From: Xanthomonas sp. NCPPB 1128 | Lineage (GTDB): Bacteria; Pseudomonadota; Gammaproteobacteria; Xanthomonadales; Xanthomonadaceae | Direction of reading: 5' to 3' | DNA length: 64,000 nucleotides | Assembly (NCBI RefSeq): GCF_001043115.1 | Contig: NZ_LFME01000002.1 | Coordinates: forward strand, 248,001-312,000 | Part shown: positions 58,532 through 64,000 of the stretch, piece by piece | Layout of the letters: each line of letters opens with the position of its first letter | Position numbering within the stretch: position 1 is the first letter of the stretch | Made by a program: the position numbers and the translations under genes | Notes under the pieces: generated by a model | Told to the model about the DNA's origin: nothing | The model's input: only the letters and a program-made list of their open reading frames with translations | The model's database searches: none

Positions 58532-59018
58532 GTGCAGGGGGAGTCGTAAAGGAAGTGCGCACACGATGCGACAGCCACGTTGCAGGTTGGCGTCATCCGC
58601 GTTGCGTTTGTCATGCAGCGGTCCTGTGGCGTGGCATCCGTGTCGCGACCGTAGCCCGCCATGGCCACAGGCACGCCATCGTGGGCCATGGTGGAAGACG
58701 CGGCGTTGCATCGCGTGCATCGACATCAACTCGATACAGAGTGTCGTCGATTGCCATGCGTGGCGGGTGGTGAACACATGTAAGCGTGTGTGTCGGAAAC
58801 ACGGCGAAACATGCTGTTTCCAAAGTCGAAAACGGAGTCGGCCGTCAAAGTTTTGTAGTGCGTTCCTCCTCAATGATCACGCCTCGCCCAAGCCCGACGA
58901 CGTGCCGATGCGTGCAGACATGAGCAGGAAGCGCAGTGCCCTCGCGTCGATCGGATCGTTGTCCGCGTGCCGTGTCGGGTCCTTGCGTTGGCATGTCGGT
59001 GTGCGCTGCGCGCGCCGT
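58532..59018. other. Upstream region of the TonB receptor gene, no gene supported
   Basis: About 490 bp, somewhat AT-richer around 58740-58880, where the receptor promoter probably lies. No clear Pho box, Fur box or known riboswitch was recognised. Confidence 0.4.
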
Positions 59019-59350
59019 ACCCTCACCCCAACCCCTCTCCCGATGGGAGAGGGGCTAAGCGCTTCCCTTCTCCCCTCGGGAGAAGGTGCCCCGCAGGGGC
59101 GGATGAGGGTACGAGCGCAGCCTCGCAGCAACGAATCACGCGCGCGCTGTGCGCGCCGTACCCTCACCCCAACCCCTCTCCCGGCGGGAGAGGGGCTACA
59201 CGCTTCCCTTCTCCCCCCGGGAGAAGGTGCCCCGCAGGGGCGGATGAGGGTACGGGTGCAGCCTCGCAACGCCGGATCAACACGCGCGCTGCGCGTTCTG
59301 CACCCTCACCCCAACCCCTCTCCCGAGGGGAGAGGGGCTATCGCGTTCCC
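59019..59350. repeat. Tandem array of ~141-bp units before the S53 gene
   Basis: ACCCTCACCCCAACCCCTCTCC begins at 59019, 59160 and 59302 (periods 141 and 142 bp). Each unit has the CCCCTCTCCC...GGGAGAGGGG palindrome plus TTCTCCC..GGGAGAAGGTGCCC and GCAGGGGCGGATGAGGGT. The third copy is cut after the first palindrome, ~55 bp before the S53 start. Same building blocks as the array at 39.7-40.2 kb. Confidence 0.85.
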
Positions 59351-59403
59351 ACCGCGAGGCCACTACGGCCTCGTCCACTCGCTCTACCCCCGGAGAGACG
59401 CCC

Positions 59404-61278
59404 ATGCTTGATCGCATCCGCCGTCGGCCCTTGCTGGCTGCCGTGTTGTCCGCTTCCCTGCTGTGCGCGCTCGGCACCGCCAATGCCGTGCCCGACGCCT
59501 CCATCGCGGCAATGACCGCAACGCTGCGCAGCGCGCCGGTCAACTTCGACGTGCACCTGCCGTTGCGCGATCAGGCCGGGCTGGACGCGCTGCTGGCCGA
59601 TATCCAGGATCCGGTCTCGCCGCAGTACCACCACTGGCTGACGCCGGCCGAATTCCAGCGCCGCTTCGCCCCGGCGCCGGCGCAGGTCGCGCAGGTGCGT
59701 GCCGCGCTGCAGGCCGCGCACATGAATGTCACCGAGCAGGGCGCCACGCTGCATGTCAGCGCGAGCGCGAACAACGTCGAGCAGCTGTTCGCGGTGCCGC
59801 TGACGGCCGAAGTGCAGCAGGGCAGCCAGGCCCGCCTCGCCGCCGCCGCTCCCTTGCAACTGCCTGCCGCACTGCGCGACACCGGTGCGACCGTGACCGG
59901 CCTGACCCGCGGTGCGCCGCCGATGCACGTCAACTGGCAGCGCGCGTCCACCAAGAATCCCGCCAACCGCTACGGCGCCGGCGGCACCACCTACTGGTAC
60001 AACGACCTCAAGCAGGCCTACGGCTATCCCTCCTACCAGGCCACGACCGGCGCGGCGGCGCAGCAGCGCCGGCTCGACGGCACCGGCAGCACCATCGCCA
60101 TCCTGATCAGCAGCGACGTGCTGGATTCGGACATCAAGGCGATGTTCGACCACGAAAACTTCAGCCGCTACGCCGCCAATCACGCCGACCCGACCCTGTA
60201 CGCCCGCCACTACGTGGCCGGCGCCAAGCCGGGCCTGCAGGACGGCAACGACGCTGCGGCGGGCGAGGCCGCGCTCGATGTGGAGATGGCGCTCGGCGGC
60301 GCGCCCGGCGCGCGCGTGCTGCTGTACGTGATCCCGGACCTGAGCGATGCCTCGGTGCTGGCCGGCTACCGGCAGATCGTGCAGGACAACCAGGCCGACG
60401 TGGTCAGCTCCTCGTTCGGCGGTTGCGAGCTGTACTACACCGCGGCCTACAACGGCGGCAAGGATTTCACTTCGCTGCTGCGTCCCTACGATGCGGTGTT
60501 CAAGCAGGGCAACGCGCAGGGCATCACCTTCGTCGCTTCCAGCGGCGACAACGCCGGCCTGGACTGCGCCGACACGCAGTACGCGGTGAATCACAAGGAC
60601 GGCCGCTTCGTCGCCGGCGTCGAGCATCCGGCGGCCAGCCCGCACGTGACCGCGGTCGGCGGCGGCAACCTGCTCACCGCGTACAAGAAGGGCAGCCTGG
60701 AGTCGGGCTACAAGAGCGAAAGCGCCTACGGCGATCCGCTGGAGACTGCCGACTACTACGGCTTCGGCGCGAACCTGGCCGGCGGCTATTGGGGGGCCGG
60801 CGGCGGCGTCAGCACGCTGTTCCAGCGTCCGGCCTACCAGCTGCGTGCGCTCGGCGGGACGCGCACCTCCATGCGCGCGCTGCCGGACATCGGCATGCTG
60901 GTCGGCGGCTGCCCGGGGATTGCGACGCAGCCGTGCCGTGAGGGCGACAGCTCGGTGGCCACCTACTTCAAGGGCGGCATCGAGGCGGTGATCGGCACCA
61001 GCGTCGCCGCGCCGGAGTTCGCCGGCGCGGTCGCGCTGCTGGTGGAGAAGCAGGGCCGCCAGGGCAATCTCAACGACTACCTCTACCGCCTGGCCGCCAA
61101 TGGCCCGGAGGCGCTGCATCGCGGCATCCCCGGCTACAACGGCGTAGTCGACAACAACCAGCCCATCAAGGGCAAGTACAACTACACGGTGGGCTTGGGC
61201 ACGCCGGTGGTGCGTTTGCTGATCGGCGCGCTGGATGCGGCGCCGGCCGGCGTGCCGCGTTCGCCGAGCAATCCGTAA
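59404..61278 (+). CDS. Secreted S53 (sedolisin/kumamolisin-type) serine-carboxyl peptidase
   Basis: The 624-residue preproenzyme has a signal peptide (LLAAVLSASLLCALGTANA), a pro-kumamolisin activation domain (about 45-180, with DPVSPQYHHWLTPAEFQRRF) and the catalytic domain. The family triad is visible as E288 and D292 in GEAALDVEMALGGAPGA and S533 in IGTSVAAPEFAG, with the oxyanion Asp expected nearby. The enzyme would be an acid-active secreted peptidase, comparable to xanthomonalisin. ATG 59404 is used, with CGGAGA about 8-12 bases upstream. It stands alone. Confidence 0.9.
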   Translation: MLDRIRRRPLLAAVLSASLLCALGTANAVPDASIAAMTATLRSAPVNFDVHLPLRDQAGLDALLADIQDPVSPQYHHWLTPAEFQRRFAPAPAQVAQVRAALQAAHMNVTEQGATLHVSASANNVEQLFAVPLTAEVQQGSQARLAAAAPLQLPAALRDTGATVTGLTRGAPPMHVNWQRASTKNPANRYGAGGTTYWYNDLKQAYGYPSYQATTGAAAQQRRLDGTGSTIAILISSDVLDSDIKAMFDHENFSRYAANHADPTLYARHYVAGAKPGLQDGNDAAAGEAALDVEMALGGAPGARVLLYVIPDLSDASVLAGYRQIVQDNQADVVSSSFGGCELYYTAAYNGGKDFTSLLRPYDAVFKQGNAQGITFVASSGDNAGLDCADTQYAVNHKDGRFVAGVEHPAASPHVTAVGGGNLLTAYKKGSLESGYKSESAYGDPLETADYYGFGANLAGGYWGAGGGVSTLFQRPAYQLRALGGTRTSMRALPDIGMLVGGCPGIATQPCREGDSSVATYFKGGIEAVIGTSVAAPEFAGAVALLVEKQGRQGNLNDYLYRLAANGPEALHRGIPGYNGVVDNNQPIKGKYNYTVGLGTPVVRLLIGALDAAPAGVPRSPSNP

Positions 61279-61336
61279 CGCGTTGGGCCCGGTGGCCGCG
61301 TCGGCGTCGTGGCAGCGACGCCGGCGCGGCGGCCGA

Positions 61337-62308
61337 TCAGGCCAGGGCCAAACGGTCGCGGATCAGCGCGGCCACGCGCGCGGTTTCGCGCAGCGGTTCG
61401 ATGCCGGTGGCGTGCACGTCGCCGGCATTCTTTACCGGAAGCAAGCGGCCGCGCGCCTGCAAGGCACGATGGAAATCCAGCGCGCGGCCACGCGCCGTCT
61501 CCGGCATCAGCACCTGCACCGGCACGCGCGTGGCGCAGGCTTCCGACAGCAAATTCACCGAATCCGGCGTGCACGCGAAGCGCTCGGCCCAGCCGAGCAC
61601 GCCGGCATAGGGATTGGCGCCATCGTCCGCGCCGCACCACACAACGCCTGGCACATCGGCGAACGTGCGACGCAGGGCCGAGGCCACCGCAGGTGGGGTG
61701 CGTCGCGATGCGCTGGCAAGAATGCTGCCGCCGTGCGCGTGCAACGACGCCGCGATCGCGGCGAAAGTGTCCTGCGCCTGTGCCTCGCTCCAAGGCGCCA
61801 TCCCGGAAGGACCGCCGACCAGCAGCCCGACGCGCGGCGAGGGCAATGCGCCCAACGCAGGAAACGCCGCGCGCCCGGCGGCCAGCCAGGCGTCGTCGAT
61901 CGGATGCAGGCTGCCGAGCAGGGTCAGCACGTTGGCGCCGCGCAAGCGATCGTGCGCCGGCACCACCACCACATCCCAATGCCGCGGATCCAGCCGCGGA
62001 TCCAGGAGTTGCACCACCTGGCTGCCGCGCGCGCGCAGCAGCCGCGTCGCCAGTGCAGCCTGGCGACCGCAGCCCACGGCCAGCCGCGGTGGTTGCCGCA
62101 GCGCTTCAGTGAAGGCCGCGCCGTAGGCATGCTGCGCGCCGGGGAGCCAGCGCGGCGCCAGCCAGCGCCAGGGCATGTGCGGCTGCAGCAACTGCGCATG
62201 GATCGGTGTCGCGGCCGGAACAGCTAACGCGGCGGCCAGCGCCTCGGCCTGGCGGGCGTTGCCGGCGCGGCCATCGCTAATCGCCCAGGTCGCGTCCGAT
62301 CGTTTCAC
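61337..62308 (-). CDS. ELM1/DUF1022-family protein
   Basis: The 323-residue protein matches the 'mitochondrial fission ELM1' (DUF1022) family: [20 protein letters not shown] at the start, [54 protein letters not shown] and [13 protein letters not shown]. Structurally these resemble GT-B glycosyltransferases, but the bacterial role is unknown. No ATG exists at the conserved N-terminus, so GTG 62308 (VKRSDATW) is proposed. It is divergent from the RutE-like gene. Confidence 0.8.
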   Translation of the reverse strand: MKRSDATWAISDGRAGNARQAEALAAALAVPAATPIHAQLLQPHMPWRWLAPRWLPGAQHAYGAAFTEALRQPPRLAVGCGRQAALATRLLRARGSQVVQLLDPRLDPRHWDVVVVPAHDRLRGANVLTLLGSLHPIDDAWLAAGRAAFPALGALPSPRVGLLVGGPSGMAPWSEAQAQDTFAAIAASLHAHGGSILASASRRTPPAVASALRRTFADVPGVVWCGADDGANPYAGVLGWAERFACTPDSVNLLSEACATRVPVQVLMPETARGRALDFHRALQARGRLLPVKNAGDVHATGIEPLRETARVAALIRDRLALA

Positions 62309-62435
62309 GTTTGGTAGTAATCCGTTGCATCGCGGCCGGGTGTTGCGACAATCGCGCCACTCTACACTGGCCGCCTCGCATCGGGACGGCCCCACCGGCA
62401 TCCTGGCGCTTCCCTCGATCAAGGAACTTCCCCGC

Positions 62436-63026
62436 ATGTCCGACGCCTTGCACGACGCCGCCCTCGACCAGTTGTTCCGTACCGCCCGCACCCAGAACGC
62501 GTTCCTGGACAAGCCGGTCGGCGAAGACACCCTGCGCGCCCTGTACGATCTGGTGAAGTGGGGCCCGACCGCGGCCAACGGCAGCCCGGCGCGCTTCGTC
62601 TTCGTCACCTCGCCGCAGGCCAAGGAAAAGCTCAAGCCGGCCCTGTCCGAGGGCAACCAGGCCAAGACCCTGGCCGCGCCGGTGACGGTGATCGTCGCCC
62701 ACGACGAGGACTTCCACGAGAAGCTGCCGTATCTGTTCCCGCACACCGACGCCAAGAGCTGGTTCGACGGCCCGCGCGAAGGCCGCAGCGAAGGCGCGTT
62801 CCGCAACGGCTCGCTGCAGGGCGCCTATCTGATCCTGGCCGCGCGTGCGCTGGGCCTGGATGCCGGTCCCATGTCCGGGTTCGACAACGCCAAGGTCGAT
62901 GCCGCGTTCTTCGCAGGCACTGCGATCAAATCCAACTTCCTGGTCAACCTCGGCTACGGCGATCCCAGCGGCCTGTTCCCGCGCCTGCCGCGCCTGAGTT
63001 TCGACGAGGCCGCGCGCATCGAGTGA
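62436..63026 (+). CDS. RutE-like malonic semialdehyde reductase / nitroreductase
   Basis: The 196-residue product is a flavin-dependent nitroreductase-family protein of the RutE/HadB branch: [58 protein letters not shown] and [12 protein letters not shown]. RutE reduces malonic semialdehyde from pyrimidine breakdown, but no other rut gene is adjacent, so the substrate here is open. ATG 62436 has AAGGAA ~10 bases upstream. yceI follows after 83 bp. Confidence 0.87.
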   Translation: MSDALHDAALDQLFRTARTQNAFLDKPVGEDTLRALYDLVKWGPTAANGSPARFVFVTSPQAKEKLKPALSEGNQAKTLAAPVTVIVAHDEDFHEKLPYLFPHTDAKSWFDGPREGRSEGAFRNGSLQGAYLILAARALGLDAGPMSGFDNAKVDAAFFAGTAIKSNFLVNLGYGDPSGLFPRLPRLSFDEAARIE

Positions 63027-63109
63027 GCGCGCGCGTCCCGCTTCCCTGTCCCACCGCAGGCCCGCGCCTGCCGCAGTTTCGTCCCATCACCCTTTCAAGG
63101 AGTTCCATC

Positions 63110-63754
63110 ATGACCAAGACCCGCAAACTGCTGCTCCCGCTCGCCCTGGCCCTGGCCGTCGTCGTCGCCCAGCCCGCCACCAGCGCCTTCGCCGCGCCGG
63201 CCGCTGCCGCTGCCGCTGCCGCCAAGGGCGTCTCCGGCACCTACAAGCTCGACCCGGCCCACACCGACGTGCTGGTGCAGTGGAGCCACTTCGGCTTCTC
63301 CAACCCGTCCGCGAACTTCGGCGACGTCGACGGCACCCTGGTCTACAACGCCCAGGACGTGAGCAAGTCCAGCGTCAACGTGACCCTGCCGCTGTCCGGC
63401 CTCAACAGCTTCACCGCCAAGTTCGACGAGCACCTGAAGAGCGCCGACTTCTTCGACGCCGCCAAGTTCCCAACCGCCACCTTCAAGAGCACCAAGGTGA
63501 CCTCGGCCGGCGCCAACAAGCTGACCGTCGCCGGCGACCTGACCATCAAGGGCACGACCAAGCCGGTGGTGCTGGCGGTCACCCTCAACGGCGCCGGTCC
63601 GCACCCGATGAAGAAGGTGCCGGCGCTGGGCTTCGACGCCACCACCACGGTCAAGCGCAGCGACTTCGGCCTGGGCGCCTACGTGCCGAATGTCAGCGAC
63701 GAGGTGAAGATCCGCATCACCACCGAAGCGCTGCAGGACGCGGCGGCCAAGTAA
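63110..63754 (+). CDS. YceI-family periplasmic lipid-binding protein
   Basis: The 214-residue product has a signal peptide (LLLPLALALAVVVAQPATSAFA) and a YceI beta-barrel: GTYKLDPAHTDVLVQWSHFG, SSVNVTLPLSGLNSF, KSADFFDAAKFPTATFKSTK and KRSDFGLGAYVPNVSDEV. Family members bind isoprenoid or long aliphatic lipids in a hydrophobic cavity. ATG 63110 has a strong AAGGAG. An intrinsic terminator follows. Confidence 0.93.
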   Translation: MTKTRKLLLPLALALAVVVAQPATSAFAAPAAAAAAAAKGVSGTYKLDPAHTDVLVQWSHFGFSNPSANFGDVDGTLVYNAQDVSKSSVNVTLPLSGLNSFTAKFDEHLKSADFFDAAKFPTATFKSTKVTSAGANKLTVAGDLTIKGTTKPVVLAVTLNGAGPHPMKKVPALGFDATTTVKRSDFGLGAYVPNVSDEVKIRITTEALQDAAAK

Positions 63755-63808
63755 GCCGGCCTGCGCGTGCGGCGGTGCCGCTTCGCGCGCTGCCGTCCGC
63801 TGCAATGC

Positions 63809-63834
63809 AAACGCCCGCCGTTCGGCGGGCGTTT
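63809..63834 (+). terminator. Intrinsic terminator after yceI
   Basis: A 12-bp stem AAACGCCCGCCG / CGGCGGGCGTTT with a 2-base apparent loop, followed by a T-rich tail. It ends the rutE-like/yceI unit. Confidence 0.85.
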
Positions 63835-63909
63835 GTGTTTCCGGGGTCTCGTTGTGTGTCGCGAGCGGAAAGGCTTGCGAGAGCCTTCAATTGCGACGAA
63901 AAGCGCGCG

Positions 63910-63973
63910 GTAGGAGCGGCTTCAGCCGCGACGCGTGGAGCCGACGTGCCTGTCGCGGCTGAAGCCGCTCCTT
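63910..63973. repeat. REP inverted pair at the right end
   Basis: GTAGGAGCGGCTTCAGCCGC with its inverse, the right arm slightly degenerate at its end (CTCCTTG for CTCCTAC). The last ~30 bp of the window show nothing else. Confidence 0.8.
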
Positions 63974-64000
63974 GTATCTGGACGTGACGCCCCTAAACAG

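Noticed and set aside
58532..59018. Pho box upstream of the receptor-glpQ pair
   Set aside because: Candidates such as CTGTCGC-n4-TGTGCGC match the consensus too poorly to report as a site.

Overview
The window is about 64 kb of GC-rich, gene-dense chromosome that reads as Xanthomonas or a close Xanthomonadaceae relative. The evidence is the house-keeping gene set (purH, purD, prmA/fis, accBC, aroQ, groESL, glnE, dsbD/cutA), two TonB-dependent receptors, an S53 protease, a secreted endonuclease, and the repeats typical of this family: REP palindromes with core GGAGCGGCTTCAGCCGC and a degenerate GGGATTC/GGGATTG heptamer tract. No phage, insertion sequence, integrase, CRISPR array, tRNA or rRNA was found.

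Layout. 1-7.3 kb, mostly minus strand: a truncated FUSC/YccS-type membrane protein, a frameshifted uracil-DNA glycosylase-like gene, a ~101-bp tandem REP array, purD preceded by an overlapping 49-codon ORF, a lipoprotein, and purH. 7.7-15.6 kb: eight tightly overlapping plus-strand genes forming a membrane-lipid operon. It holds the four activities of the uncharacterised E. coli ynbABCD operon (CDP-alcohol phosphatidyltransferase, CdsA-like enzyme, hydrolase-methyltransferase fusion, PAP2-phosphatase fusion) plus a second phosphatidyltransferase, a PlsC-like acyltransferase, a small membrane protein and a Cys/Gly-tailed membrane protein. 16.2-24.1 kb: fis, a DUF3426 protein without its usual zinc ribbon, an XRE regulator, prmA, two secreted or anchored proteins of unknown role, and accC/accB/aroQ with an S23-type four-helix-bundle ORF wedged between accC and accB. 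24.3-33.5 kb: a GH84 beta-N-acetylglucosaminidase behind a GntR-type palindrome, an FAD/NAD(P) oxidoreductase, cutA-dsbD-tlpA, and a secreted endonuclease I.

33.7-41.6 kb: CIRCE-controlled groES-groEL, a TonB-dependent receptor, a three-copy tandem repeat, and aroG (DAHP synthase) behind a textbook attenuator whose 27-residue leader peptide contains a run of aromatic codons. 42-50 kb: a UPF0213 GIY-YIG protein, an HExxH metalloprotease-like protein overlapping an acetyl-CoA hydrolase/transferase, an AsmA-like protein, and a ProP-type transporter. 50.4-64 kb: glnE flanked on both sides by REP pairs, an unknown protein, a YhhQ-type transporter, a TonB-receptor/glycerophosphodiesterase pair, an S53 peptidase behind a third tandem array, an ELM1-family protein, a RutE-like nitroreductase and a YceI protein.

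The best candidate for an undescribed system is the 7.7-15.6 kb lipid operon. It encodes acyl transfer, CDP-diacylglycerol formation, head-group transfer, dephosphorylation, hydrolysis and methylation in one transcription unit, and both of its phosphatidyltransferases carry the same two Asp-to-Asn changes in the catalytic signature. The aroG attenuator is the clearest regulatory find.
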